A DNA stretch of 64,000 nucleotides from Crocinitomicaceae bacterium (GTDB lineage Bacteria; Bacteroidota; Bacteroidia; Flavobacteriales_D; Crocinitomicaceae): positions 1 to 64,000 of the forward strand of contig JALQYQ010000022.1 in the NCBI GenBank assembly GCA_023262855.1. The letters run 5' to 3'. Shown piece by piece: positions 7,613 to 16,862 of this stretch (position 1 is its first letter; each line of letters opens with the position of its first letter). A program made the position numbers and the translations under genes. The notes beneath the pieces were generated by a model. The model was not told the origin of the DNA. It did no database searches and saw only the letters and a list, made by a program, of their open reading frames with translations.

Positions 7613-8460
7613 AGAATAGCTTTCAATGCATCTGGAATTGCTTCAATTAAATCGGATGCTAACAAACCATATTCTGTAGTTTTTTGAGCTGCAACATCTC
7701 CTGCCAATCCATGTATATAGACACCGAGAATAGCCGCATCCAATGCACTGTAGTTTTGGGATAAAAAAGCTGTAATCATTCCAGTTAACGCATCACCACT
7801 TCCACCTTTCGCCATACCAGGATTACCCGTTGTATTGATATATAAACTTCCATCTGGTGAAGCGATGTAGGTTGGACCACCTTTTACGATCACAACAGAC
7901 TTTAATCTTTTAGCAAATTCTAGTTGCAATTCCGTGCGTTGTTCAAGTGTTTCCCAACTGCCAACCAAACGTTCAAATTCACCCGGATGCGGTGTCAAAA
8001 TTGAATTTTCTGGAATCAAATTAAACCATTCCTTATTTAAGGAAATACAGTTCAGACCATCAGCATCAATAACCATTGGTATTTTTTCCACTTTCAATAA
8101 ATGATGAATCGCTTTCTGTGTTGATATTGCTGTACCTAAACCTGGACCAAAAGCAATTGTTTTAAAATGAAAATTTCCAATGTTATCTGAAAACAATTTA
8201 TCATTTGAATCAACGCTAATCATTGCTTCAGGAATTGCTGTTTGAAGTACCGATTCACCGCAAGCTGGAATATGAGTTGTCAATAATCCTACTCCACTTC
8301 TTAAACATGCTCTTGTTGCCAATACGGCAGAACCAATTTTACCTTTTCCACCAGCAATTATTAAAGCATGTCCAAAATCACCTTTATGCGATTCCTTTGC
8401 GCGTGGTTTCAATTTTCCTCGAATGATTTCTTTTGTAATCGTATATTCAGTCATAATCAT
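7609..8460 (-). CDS. nnrD: ADP/ATP-dependent NAD(P)H-hydrate dehydratase
   Basis: The 283-residue protein is a carbohydrate-kinase-like NAD(P)HX dehydratase: KGDFGHALIIAGGKGKIGSA near the N-terminus, VIDADGLN mid-protein, LTPHPGEFERL, and the nucleotide-binding GNPGMAKGGSGDALTGMI. It repairs hydrated NAD(P)H damaged by heat or side reactions. Many bacteria fuse it to the NnrE epimerase; here only the dehydratase half is present, so any epimerase must be elsewhere. The start may be the first or third residue (MIMTEY), six bases apart. It is convergent with the CNNM gene, sharing TTAA. Confidence 0.93.
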   Translation of the reverse strand: MIMTEYTITKEIIRGKLKPRAKESHKGDFGHALIIAGGKGKIGSAVLATRACLRSGVGLLTTHIPACGESVLQTAIPEAMISVDSNDKLFSDNIGNFHFKTIAFGPGLGTAISTQKAIHHLLKVEKIPMVIDADGLNCISLNKEWFNLIPENSILTPHPGEFERLVGSWETLEQRTELQLEFAKRLKSVVIVKGGPTYIASPDGSLYINTTGNPGMAKGGSGDALTGMITAFLSQNYSALDAAILGVYIHGLAGDVAAQKTTEYGLLASDLIEAIPDALKAIL

Positions 8461-8539
8461 TGGTTTTACTTACAATTTTAGTAAAGTTAACTGTTTCAAA
8501 ACATGATTTTAAGCAGGAAATCCACTAATTAATATCAAC

Positions 8540-8568
8540 AAAAAAGGTCTCAAAAAAATGAGACCTTT
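8540..8568 (-). terminator. Terminator of the persulfide dioxygenase gene
   Basis: AAAGGTCTCA (8543-8552) pairs with TGAGACCTTT (8559-8568). On the minus strand it runs into the T-run given by the A residues at 8540-8545. Confidence 0.85.
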
Positions 8569-8588
8569 CACTATTATTTTTTATCAAC

Positions 8589-10004
8589 TTATGCTTTTCT
8601 AAGTGTAGAAGGACAAACATAATCTGTCGTTGGAACATCCGTTTTTGAAATTGCTGAAAATCCTCCAAACACTTCAATGAAATTATCATAACCACGTGAT
8701 TTTAGAATTGAGGCTGCAATCATACTTCTATATCCTCCAGCACAATGCATGATGAACTGCTCTTCTTTTGGAAATTGAGCCATGTCCTCATTGATAAAAT
8801 CCAATGGAATACTTTTAGCCCCATCAACGTGTTCTGCTGCAAATTCTCCAGGTTTACGAACATCGATAACCAATGGTGAAGATTTAAATCGTTCTGCAAA
8901 TTCGTCTGCAGAAATTCGTGTTACAGTATCAATTTCATTACCCGTATTTTTCCATGCATCAAAACCACCTTCTAAGAATCCTATGACATGGTCATACCCA
9001 ACTCTCGCTAATCGTTTAATGGTTTCCTCTTCTTTTCCAAGATCTGTTACTAATAAGATCTCTTGTTTAATATCGGTTATTAAAGCACCAACCCATGGAG
9101 CAAATTGTCCATCTAAACCAATATTAATACTGTTTGGTATAAAACCTTCTGAGAATACCTGCGCATTTCGTGTATCAAGCACAATAGCGCCAGTTTCATT
9201 CGCTGCAGCTTCAAAAGCAGCACATGATAATGCTTTATTTGCTCGTTGCATTACTTCGCCAATATTGTCATAACCTGTTTTGTTCATCATGACATTCATT
9301 CCAAAATACCCTGGAGGAGGCAACAAGCCGTCCGTCACTTCTTTAATGAATTCCTCTTCTGTCATATCAGCTCGCAAGGCATAATTTTTTGCTTTTTGTT
9401 CACCAATTGTACTTACAGTTTCTTTACTCATATTTTTACCACAAGAAGAACCAGCACCGTGAGCAGGATAAACAATCACATCATCAGCTAAGGTCATAAC
9501 TTTATCGCGCAACGAATGAAATAAAGTTCCTGCCAATTGCTCTTGTGTCATTGATGCAGCTTTTTGAGCTAAATCAGGACGTCCTACGTCGCCGATAAAC
9601 AAGGTGTCACCTGAAAACAAGGCATGATCTTTTCCATGTTCATCAATCAAAAGAAAGCATGTACTTTCCATTGTGTGACCTGGCGTATGAAGAATTTTAA
9701 ACGAAATGTCGCCTAATTTCAAAAGCTCACCATCTGTTGCAACATGTACATCGTATGTTGGAGCCGCATTTGGTCCATAAATAATTGTCGCGCCAGTTGC
9801 TTTGGCCAAATCAATGTGTCCACTCACAAAATCTGCGTGAAAATGCGTTTCAAAAATGTACTTGATTTTTACGTTGTCTTTTTTTGCTCGTTCAATGTAC
9901 GGTTCAATTTCTCTCAATGGATCAATAATTGCCGCCTCCCCGTTTGATGTAATGTAATACGCTCCTTGCGCTAAACAACCTGTGTAGATTTGTTCAATTG
10001 TCAT
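8589..10004 (-). CDS. Persulfide dioxygenase-like metallo-beta-lactamase/rhodanese fusion
   Basis: The 471-residue protein starts MTIEQIYTGCLAQGAYYI; a longer frame upstream adds 24 poor residues, so I start at 10004. The N-terminal half is an ETHE1-like MBL fold: His54, His56 and Asp58 in THFHADF, then HTPGHT, SGDTLFIGDVGRPDL and PAHGAGSSCG. Two rhodanese domains follow. The first has no Cys at the active-site loop (VTDLGKEEE) and is probably structural. The second keeps it (CAGGYRS). Persulfide dioxygenases oxidise glutathione-type persulfides to sulfite and rhodaneses carry sulfane sulfur. The porin and TauE/SafE genes upstream on the same strand support a sulfur role. Confidence 0.88.
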   Translation of the reverse strand: MTIEQIYTGCLAQGAYYITSNGEAAIIDPLREIEPYIERAKKDNVKIKYIFETHFHADFVSGHIDLAKATGATIIYGPNAAPTYDVHVATDGELLKLGDISFKILHTPGHTMESTCFLLIDEHGKDHALFSGDTLFIGDVGRPDLAQKAASMTQEQLAGTLFHSLRDKVMTLADDVIVYPAHGAGSSCGKNMSKETVSTIGEQKAKNYALRADMTEEEFIKEVTDGLLPPPGYFGMNVMMNKTGYDNIGEVMQRANKALSCAAFEAAANETGAIVLDTRNAQVFSEGFIPNSINIGLDGQFAPWVGALITDIKQEILLVTDLGKEEETIKRLARVGYDHVIGFLEGGFDAWKNTGNEIDTVTRISADEFAERFKSSPLVIDVRKPGEFAAEHVDGAKSIPLDFINEDMAQFPKEEQFIMHCAGGYRSMIAASILKSRGYDNFIEVFGGFSAISKTDVPTTDYVCPSTLRKA

Positions 10005-10044
10005 GTGTGTGTAATTTTTATAATTTGGATTTATTCTAAACAAA

Positions 10045-10073
10045 TTTCGTTTATTTTTCCTAAACAAACGAAA
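10045..10073. promoter_or_regulatory. Inverted repeat upstream of the persulfide dioxygenase gene
   Basis: The arms TTTCGTTT (10045-10052) and AAACGAAA (10066-10073) are perfect inverted repeats with a 13-base spacer. They lie between the porin stop and the dioxygenase start. This could be a regulator site, or chance in AT-rich DNA. Confidence 0.3.
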
Positions 10074-10109
10074 CAAAAGTTACATAAAATAATTCATTCT
10101 TGAAATCGC

Positions 10110-11483
10110 TCAGAAATTATAATTCAAAACGAGGTTATAATTGAAGAGATTTACCTTATTAATTATATTCTTGGGATTGTTGTAGGTCTCTCCAATTGAA
10201 ACTTTCGAAGCGACAAGTAGCATTAATTCCATATTTCTCAAGTGCTTTTGAGGCGACAATTTCAATTCTAAATTCGTATGCCAATACCTTGAAAGGCCAT
10301 ATTTATTGAAGCGAGTATCTTTAATGTCTGGAGTTAATACAGCTCCTGTAAAGAGTTTCAAACCGAAGTTTTTCTGTTTGTTGAGAAATTCAGTTTTTAA
10401 TACGAATGCTTGCGTATTACCCAATCCTTCAGATCGTTCTCGAGGAATAAATGTAAACAACGGTTCTCTTCCCCATTCACGCGGGAGTAAAAAACGTCCA
10501 TCTTTCGTGATGTAATTGTAATTGAATGAAAGTGTGAATTGCTTGAATTTAGTTCCCAATCTAAAACCAATCGAATTTGATTGACCATTTTTATCAACAT
10601 AGGTTAGTGATTGATTCTTATTCCCACCGTTATTCAAGGTGTTTTGATGAATATATTGTACTGAAGTAAACCACTTTTTAGGACCAACATAATCAATTTG
10701 AGCAAAAGAAGTGTTGAACACATTTTCTACAATAAAATCTGAACATTCAATATTCAATCTAGTACCAATTTTACGATTTACTTGAAGAACGCCAACGCCT
10801 TTCGACGTGATATTATTGACATATTTTGCCGGTGTTCCATCTACGTTAACACCATTCGAAAATAATCCAAGTGATTGTTCAATTGTATACCACTTGCTTG
10901 TTCCTCTTGGGCTTACAGATAACAACCATCCTCCAGAAATTTTCCATTGTTTCAAAAATGATTCCAACCATATTCCGCCGAAAGCTGTTGTCATCATTCT
11001 GCCGTCTTGTGTATTTAAAAATGGGGTATTTAAATTTTGTCTACCTAATTTGATATTCAGTTTTTTTATTGAATAACTAATATATAACTCATCTAATCTT
11101 GTTAGGTTGAACTTATTGGAAACATCAGTAACATCAAAAAGTGCTACTTCATATCGATCAGAAGCATTGGTTAATGAATCTTTTTTCGAAAAATCTGATG
11201 ATGCGATATTAAAATCAAAGGATTGGGTTATTCCAAGCTGAAAACCTTTGAATTTGGCTGTTTGATACGAAATTCTTCCACCAAATGCATTTGCATAATA
11301 ATCACTCAAGCCCTTTTGATTATCTGTTGCCATGAAAAAATAGCGAATTTGGCCATTTATTTTTCCTCTTTGAAAAGCAGACAAAAAACTGGTTGAATCA
11401 TTTTGCGTGTTTGACGAACTATTTTGTGAATAGCTTAAAAAGCTAATACTTATAATGGAAATGACTAAAATCTGACGAATCAT
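10110..11483 (-). CDS. Outer-membrane beta-barrel porin, OprD-like
   Basis: The 457-residue protein has a signal peptide (about residues 1-19, ending SYSQ) and alternating aromatic/polar strands. It ends in Asn-Tyr-Asn-Phe, the terminal aromatic expected for Bam-assembled barrels. Length and motifs such as LDELYISYSIKKLNIKLGRQ resemble OprD/OprB-type porins of Bacteroidetes. It should let small solutes cross the outer membrane. It lies 7 bases after the TauE/SafE stop on the same strand, so the two are surely co-transcribed, and it precedes the persulfide dioxygenase. Passage of sulfite or another sulfur anion is an inference from this context. Confidence 0.75.
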   Translation of the reverse strand: MIRQILVISIISISFLSYSQNSSSNTQNDSTSFLSAFQRGKINGQIRYFFMATDNQKGLSDYYANAFGGRISYQTAKFKGFQLGITQSFDFNIASSDFSKKDSLTNASDRYEVALFDVTDVSNKFNLTRLDELYISYSIKKLNIKLGRQNLNTPFLNTQDGRMMTTAFGGIWLESFLKQWKISGGWLLSVSPRGTSKWYTIEQSLGLFSNGVNVDGTPAKYVNNITSKGVGVLQVNRKIGTRLNIECSDFIVENVFNTSFAQIDYVGPKKWFTSVQYIHQNTLNNGGNKNQSLTYVDKNGQSNSIGFRLGTKFKQFTLSFNYNYITKDGRFLLPREWGREPLFTFIPRERSEGLGNTQAFVLKTEFLNKQKNFGLKLFTGAVLTPDIKDTRFNKYGLSRYWHTNLELKLSPQKHLRNMELMLLVASKVSIGETYNNPKNIINKVNLFNYNLVLNYNF

Positions 11484-11490
11484 TCAGGTA

Positions 11491-12288
11491 TTATTTCAAA
11501 AACAACTCATCAATAATAATATAAATTCCCATAATTAAGACCAACCATCCGAAACCTGTTTTCAACTTTTCTCCAGGTATTTTTTTAGCCAGCAACAAAC
11601 CAATAAAAATTCCGATAATTGCAGCTAAGGTGAAATAAATCAACAGTTGCCAGTCAATCACTTCGTCACCTTTTAAATCTCCGGTGAAACCGATTAAAGA
11701 TTTTGAAGCAATAATAAATAAAGAGGTTCCAACTGCTTCTTTCATTGGGATTTTAGCCAATAACACAAGTGCTGGAATAATAAGAAATCCACCTCCAGCG
11801 CCAACTAATCCTGTCAACGCACCAACTAAAGTACCCTCAATAAAAATCAAGGGAAAATTGTATTTTTTTTCACCTTGGATTTCAGCTGATTTCTTTTGCG
11901 GTCGAATCATTGTTATCGAAGCCGCTACCATCACAATTGCGAAGAGCAACATTAAAAGAATTGATTTTGTGACTTCAAAACTGCCTATTGAAAACACAAC
12001 CTTAGGGATTAACGGAACAATATATGCTCGCGTTAAAAACACAGCAATGACAGAAGGAATACCAAAAATGAGAGCCGTTTTAAAATCGACCTTTTTCTGA
12101 ATTGCACTATGAATTCCGCCTACTAAAGCTGTAGCCCCAACAATAAACAAAGAATAAGCTGTGGCAAGTGTTGCATCAACTCCCATTACCATTACCAAAA
12201 TAGGCACAGTAAGAATGGATCCGCCGCTTCCGACCAATCCTAATGAGATTCCAACAAGTACAGCTAAGAAATAACCTAAAAATTCCAT
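11491..12288 (-). CDS. TauE/SafE-family membrane exporter
   Basis: The product (265 residues from the chosen start MEFLGYFLAVLVGISLGLVGSGGS) has eight or so hydrophobic helices and the twin motifs of TauE/SafE: GLVGSGGSILTVPILV in the first half and GLVGAGGGFLIIPALVLL in the second. The family moves sulfite, sulfoacetate or other anions outward. The frame extends 37 codons upstream, but that part reads as random basic sequence, so I start at 12288. The porin follows after 7 bases. With the persulfide dioxygenase downstream, sulfite export is the likeliest job. Confidence 0.88.
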   Translation of the reverse strand: MEFLGYFLAVLVGISLGLVGSGGSILTVPILVMVMGVDATLATAYSLFIVGATALVGGIHSAIQKKVDFKTALIFGIPSVIAVFLTRAYIVPLIPKVVFSIGSFEVTKSILLMLLFAIVMVAASITMIRPQKKSAEIQGEKKYNFPLIFIEGTLVGALTGLVGAGGGFLIIPALVLLAKIPMKEAVGTSLFIIASKSLIGFTGDLKGDEVIDWQLLIYFTLAAIIGIFIGLLLAKKIPGEKLKTGFGWLVLIMGIYIIIDELFLK

Positions 12289-12380
12289 GTTTACTATTTT
12301 GCTGTAAAATTGCATCCTTTCAATTAGTAGGAAGGTCACAATTGTTACACAACTGCATATTCGTTGGCGAAAATAGGCAT

Positions 12381-12410
12381 AAAAAAAGGCTCCGAACATT
12401 CAGAGCCTTT
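12381..12410 (-). terminator. Terminator of the PorE-like OmpA gene
   Basis: AAAGGCTC (12385-12392) pairs with GAGCCTTT (12403-12410), extended by inner GAA/TTC pairs. On the minus strand it ends in seven T residues. Confidence 0.88.
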
Positions 12411-12431
12411 CAAATTATTATTCAATTTATG

Positions 12432-14513
12432 TTACATGCTTATAATCTTAAACTCAGTTCTTCGGTTCAATTGGCGACCAGCATCTGTATCATTGGTCGA
12501 AATTGGTTGATCTTCACCATAGCCTTTGTACGTTAAACGATCTGCTAAAATCCCAGCTTTAATCAAGTAATCTACAACAGCTTTTGCACGATTATCAGAT
12601 AATTTCAAGTTGTAATCATTCGCTCCTTTCGAATCGGTATGGCCTGATATCTCAATTTTTAAGGTTGGAACATCCGTCAATAATTTTGTCAAACGTTGTA
12701 ATTCGTTTGTTGATTCTGGACGCAAGGTTGCTTTATCGAAATCAAAGAAGATATTTTTCAAAATGATTTTGCTTCCAACAACGATTCCTTTTAGTTCAAC
12801 ATCTTTGGTCACTTCTTGGAATGCTGAAGCCGCAGGAATATCAAAATTCTCTGAATGGAACAAATATCCTTCCTTCTTCACGGCAATACCATAGTTTTTA
12901 CCTGCAGGCAATGAAACTAAGTATTTTCCTGTTGTACTATTCGAAGTGAAAGTTGCTATCACTTGATTCATTTGATTATCGATAATTTCAATCGTTGCAT
13001 CCAATGGTTTGTTTGTCAAAGCATCTGTAATTACACCTTTTAAGATAGTCAATTGCGCTTCTTTAATTTCAACTACAGGTGCCACAACTGTTTCTTTAAC
13101 TGGCGCTGCTTGTGAAGCAATCAAATTATCTTCGTTGTTCATGACCATCGGTTTTTCAACACCTAAGAAAGTTACCATGTACAAATCTTTTTCACCAAAT
13201 CCATTAGGATTGAAAGAAGTGTAATAACCGTGTCTACCGCTGGCAGAAACAACAAAAAAGACATCATCATCTGGCGTATTTACTGGATATCCAATATTCT
13301 CTGGTGTTGACCACGTTTTTGTCGAATCATTGTAAATGGTTTTAAAAATATCGTATCCTCCCATTCCTTTGTGGCCTTGAGAACTGAAGTACAAAGTTTT
13401 TCCATCTGGATGAATGAATACACCTTCTTCACCGTATTTGGTATTCACTGTTGGACCAAGATTCTCAGCTTTACCCCATTTGCCTTTTTCATCTTTGTGC
13501 GAAATCCAAATATCGCGACTACCTAATCCATCTGGTTTGTCACTCACGAAATAAACGGAATTTCCATCAGGTGAATAACAAGCAGAAGATTCGTGGTACT
13601 TATCAGTATTGATATATTTGTTCATGGCCTCAGGTTTCGACCATTTGTCACCCAACAATTCTGATTCATATAAATCCCCATTGTTCTTTCCAATGTAAAT
13701 CAAAAACTTCGTTCCGTCAGCTGACAAACCAGAATTCGCATCATGGTCCTCAGTATTTACAGGTTCTCCCATATTCGCAGCTGAAGACCATTTCCCATCA
13801 GCTTGTTTGTATGAAATGTAAATATCTTCGAAATATTCGTTCAATCCTGGATCGATTCTACCACCAACCGTATTAGGACGTCGAGAAGTAAACAATAAAA
13901 CGGATTCATCTGCCGAAATCACGGGACCATAGTCAGTGTATTGAGAATTGACTTCTTTACCAAGATTATCAATAAAAACGCGAATTGGTTTTTGAGAAAG
14001 TTCTTTTCCAACATAACACTCATTAATGGATTTTGCCGCAGTAGCCATCAATTCAGGATCACCACCAGAATTTCCAATTTTTTGGTACGTACTAAATTCT
14101 GCAATTGCTTTGTCCCATTGCATATCCAAATGGTAGGCTCTACCTAAATAAAAATTCAACGTAGGATCAACTGATGGATTTAAACTTTTTGCTTTTTCCA
14201 AAAACGGAATAGCTTTCAATTTAAAATTAGAATACAAATAACATTGTCCAATTTTAAAATTCAGCAAAGCATTATTTGGATTAAAAGTGTTTGCTGCCAA
14301 ATATGGATCAATTGCTTGTTTGAAAAAGATTGTGCCTTGATTGTAATAAGAATCCCCAAGTTCAATATTGTCTTTGGCTTTCTTTAATCCATCTTTATCT
14401 TCTTTGAAAAATTCTTTTGTGAATTCTATATTTTGACCAAAAGCAGTCGATGCAGTCATTAAAAGCATCAATGCAAAAGTCATTTTAATTGTGCGTGAGA
14501 AATTAGTTTTCAT
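12432..14513 (-). CDS. PorE-like OmpA-family protein (TPR, PD40 propeller, CRD, OmpA)
   Basis: The 693-residue exported protein has a signal peptide ending TAFGQ, then TPR helices (about 40-165), WD40-like PD40 blades (about 190-430, e.g. SADESVLLFTSRR and FSSQGHKGMGGYDIF), a carboxypeptidase-regulatory-like fold (about 480-570, LKGVITDALTNKPLDATIEI) and a C-terminal OmpA domain (about 585-693). The OmpA domain keeps the Asp and Arg that bind diaminopimelate (GHTDSKGAN, LSDNRA). This order is that of PorE, which ties the type IX secretion machine to peptidoglycan. A second copy lies at 33404-35548, so which one, if either, is PorE is open. It follows a TPR gene by 28 bases. Confidence 0.85.
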   Translation of the reverse strand: MKTNFSRTIKMTFALMLLMTASTAFGQNIEFTKEFFKEDKDGLKKAKDNIELGDSYYNQGTIFFKQAIDPYLAANTFNPNNALLNFKIGQCYLYSNFKLKAIPFLEKAKSLNPSVDPTLNFYLGRAYHLDMQWDKAIAEFSTYQKIGNSGGDPELMATAAKSINECYVGKELSQKPIRVFIDNLGKEVNSQYTDYGPVISADESVLLFTSRRPNTVGGRIDPGLNEYFEDIYISYKQADGKWSSAANMGEPVNTEDHDANSGLSADGTKFLIYIGKNNGDLYESELLGDKWSKPEAMNKYINTDKYHESSACYSPDGNSVYFVSDKPDGLGSRDIWISHKDEKGKWGKAENLGPTVNTKYGEEGVFIHPDGKTLYFSSQGHKGMGGYDIFKTIYNDSTKTWSTPENIGYPVNTPDDDVFFVVSASGRHGYYTSFNPNGFGEKDLYMVTFLGVEKPMVMNNEDNLIASQAAPVKETVVAPVVEIKEAQLTILKGVITDALTNKPLDATIEIIDNQMNQVIATFTSNSTTGKYLVSLPAGKNYGIAVKKEGYLFHSENFDIPAASAFQEVTKDVELKGIVVGSKIILKNIFFDFDKATLRPESTNELQRLTKLLTDVPTLKIEISGHTDSKGANDYNLKLSDNRAKAVVDYLIKAGILADRLTYKGYGEDQPISTNDTDAGRQLNRRTEFKIISM

Positions 14514-14541
14514 CTTTAAAATTCTTTAATTGACACTTTCG

Positions 14542-15600
14542 TTATTTACAAGAACCATTGTAATTCTTTGCAGTTTCAACACCTAGCTCTTCTGCTTTTA
14601 TCCAATCCTTACATGAACCTTCTTCATCGCGCAGCATTTCTTTTGCAATACCACGATTTAAATAGGCATAACCATTTGTAGGTTCTAATTCAATTGCTTT
14701 AGTGCAATCCTCAACACTTCCTTTATAATCTTTCAATTTGTATTTTGCTACCGCACGATTATTATAGGCGTATGCATAATCTGCTTTCAGTTGAATCGCT
14801 TTCGAAAAATCCTCTAGCGCTCCTTTAAAATCGCCAGCATCTAATTTTGCGCTTCCTCTATTTGTGTAAGCAATGTAATAATCACCTTTTAATTTAATTG
14901 CTGCGGTGTAATTCTCAATAGCTTCTTTGTATTTACCTTTTTTACGGTATACACTTGCCATATTATTTAGGGTAAACGGCATATTAGGAGAAATTATAAG
15001 TGCTTTTTTATAATCTGCAATTGCACCATCGAAATCTTCTAATTGGCGTTTTGCACTTCCTCTGTCATTATAGGCATACGCATATTCATTGTTGAACTTG
15101 ATCGCTTCTGTGAAATCAGCAACAGCACCATTGTAATCTTTGTTCTCAAACTTAATCACGCCACGGTAATAAAACGCTTGAGAATATCCAGTATTCAATT
15201 CAATTGCTTTCGAATAATCTTGCTCAGCACCAGATTTGTCTGAAGTAGCATATTTCACTTGCGCGCGACCAAAAAAGTAATCACTTTGCTGACTAATATT
15301 CAAAGCCATGTTAAAATCTGCAAGCGCTCCTTGCAAATCATTTAACTCCATTTTTGTGTTCCCTCGATTGTAATAAGCTTTATCGAAATCGGGTTTAATA
15401 GAAATGGCAGCATTAAAATCCGTTAATGCTTCTTTGAAGTTTTTTGAGGCGAAATGCTGAATTCCTTGATTATAAGATTTTTCCGCATTTTGTGAACCAT
15501 CATCCAGAATTGCTGCCTTAACAATCGAATCCTGGGCATTGACTGAATTGTAAGCAAACATGCTTAACAAAACTGAGAAGGAGAGTGTTTTCAATTTCAT
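14542..15600 (-). CDS. Exported TPR-repeat protein
   Basis: The 352-residue protein has a signal peptide (cleavage after about NSVNAQ, residue 23) and then almost only 34-residue TPR units, about eight, each with the pattern AYYNRGNTKMELNDLQGALADF. The last is followed by a short Cys-containing tail (EEGSCKDWIKAEELG). Such TPR arrays are protein-interaction scaffolds, here in the periplasm. It is the first gene of a two-gene unit with the PorE-like protein, whose own N-terminus is also TPR, so a shared envelope complex is plausible. Confidence 0.85.
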   Translation of the reverse strand: MKLKTLSFSVLLSMFAYNSVNAQDSIVKAAILDDGSQNAEKSYNQGIQHFASKNFKEALTDFNAAISIKPDFDKAYYNRGNTKMELNDLQGALADFNMALNISQQSDYFFGRAQVKYATSDKSGAEQDYSKAIELNTGYSQAFYYRGVIKFENKDYNGAVADFTEAIKFNNEYAYAYNDRGSAKRQLEDFDGAIADYKKALIISPNMPFTLNNMASVYRKKGKYKEAIENYTAAIKLKGDYYIAYTNRGSAKLDAGDFKGALEDFSKAIQLKADYAYAYNNRAVAKYKLKDYKGSVEDCTKAIELEPTNGYAYLNRGIAKEMLRDEEGSCKDWIKAEELGVETAKNYNGSCK

Positions 15601-15701
15601 TTGTAGTAGTTCTATGTGTATAACAAAAACATATTAGCTAAAAGCTGAACGAAATTAATGAAATTAATTTGTATCATTGAAACGGACAACGAATTTATCC
15701 T

Positions 15702-16862
15702 ATGAAAGATTTTTTTTTATTGCGCGACGATATCACTTTTTTGAATTTTGGATCCTTTGGTGCTACCCCAAAAGTAGTGTTTGATGATTATGTCAAATGG
15801 CAATTATTACTTGAAAACGAACCCGTACAGTTTATTACTGTTGATGGTTATCGTTATATCAATGAGGCACGAATTGCTTTTGCTGATTTTATTTCTTGCC
15901 ATCATGAAAATTTGATTTTTGTTCCGAATCCAACGCATGCTATAAATATCATTGCAAAAAATCTCAAATTAAACAAAGGTGAAGAAATTCTGAGTACATC
16001 TCTAGAATATGGAGCAATGGATCGAACTTGGAATTACTATTGTGAAAAACAGGGCGCAACATATATTCAACAAAAAATATCGCTTCCAATTCAATCAAAG
16101 GAATCTTTCTTAAATGAATTTTGGCAAGGATACTCGGAGAAAACAAAAGTTGTTTTTATTTCTCAAATTACAAGTAGCACTGGTTTAATTTTACCAGTAA
16201 AAGAAATTTGTGAAGAAGCTAAAAAACGTGGTTTAACGACGATTGTTGACGGTGCGCATGTTCCAGCGCATATTGACTTGAATTTATCCGAATTAAAAGC
16301 AGACTTTTATACAGGCGCTTGTCACAAATGGATGATGACACCTAAAGGTTCTTCCTTTTTATATGTTCATCCAGATTATCAGAAAGCGTTAGATCCTTTA
16401 ATTGTTTCGTGGGGTTACAAAAGTGCCGCACCATCCAACTCTCAATTTTTCGACTATCATCAATTCAATGGAACAAGGGATTTCTCTGCCTATTTGACAA
16501 TTCCAAAAGCAATTGAATTCATGGAGAAACACAATTGGAAAGAAAAAACGGAAGAGTGCCGAAATCAACTAATTGAAAATGCGCCGAAATTGTTCAACCT
16601 ACTCAATACGCAAGCACTTGCTCCTTTAACGAAAGAATTTTTCGGTCAACTCTGTTCTGCCGAAATTAAAACGAACGAACCCGAGAAATTACAGCGATTG
16701 CTTTTCGAAAAATACAAGATTGAAATTCCAGTGATGCGCCACGGTGACAAATGCTATATTCGTTTTTCTTTCCAAGTTTTCAATACGGTGAGTGAACTAG
16801 ATTATTTAATCGATTCTTTAAGCGACATAATTCAATCTACAGATTTAATAAAACTTCATTAA
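15702..16862 (+). CDS. PLP-dependent aminotransferase class V, isopenicillin-N-epimerase-like
   Basis: The 386-residue protein opens with LNFGSFGATPKVVFDDY, typical of the epimerase/cysteine-desulfurase-like branch of class V aminotransferases. It has an Asp-containing cofactor motif (VDGAHVPAHI) and the PLP-binding Lys in GACHKWMMTPKG. The fold is complete, with a C-terminal small domain ending near SELDYLIDSL. The substrate cannot be read from sequence; related enzymes include isopenicillin N epimerases and ergothioneine-pathway C-S lyases, but no partner genes for those are here. The stop overlaps the next ATG by one base. Confidence 0.85.
   Translation: MKDFFLLRDDITFLNFGSFGATPKVVFDDYVKWQLLLENEPVQFITVDGYRYINEARIAFADFISCHHENLIFVPNPTHAINIIAKNLKLNKGEEILSTSLEYGAMDRTWNYYCEKQGATYIQQKISLPIQSKESFLNEFWQGYSEKTKVVFISQITSSTGLILPVKEICEEAKKRGLTTIVDGAHVPAHIDLNLSELKADFYTGACHKWMMTPKGSSFLYVHPDYQKALDPLIVSWGYKSAAPSNSQFFDYHQFNGTRDFSAYLTIPKAIEFMEKHNWKEKTEECRNQLIENAPKLFNLLNTQALAPLTKEFFGQLCSAEIKTNEPEKLQRLLFEKYKIEIPVMRHGDKCYIRFSFQVFNTVSELDYLIDSLSDIIQSTDLIKLH

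Noticed and set aside
10871..11076. Plus-strand ORFs inside the porin gene
   Set aside because: They are antisense shadows with no leader, domain or promoter.
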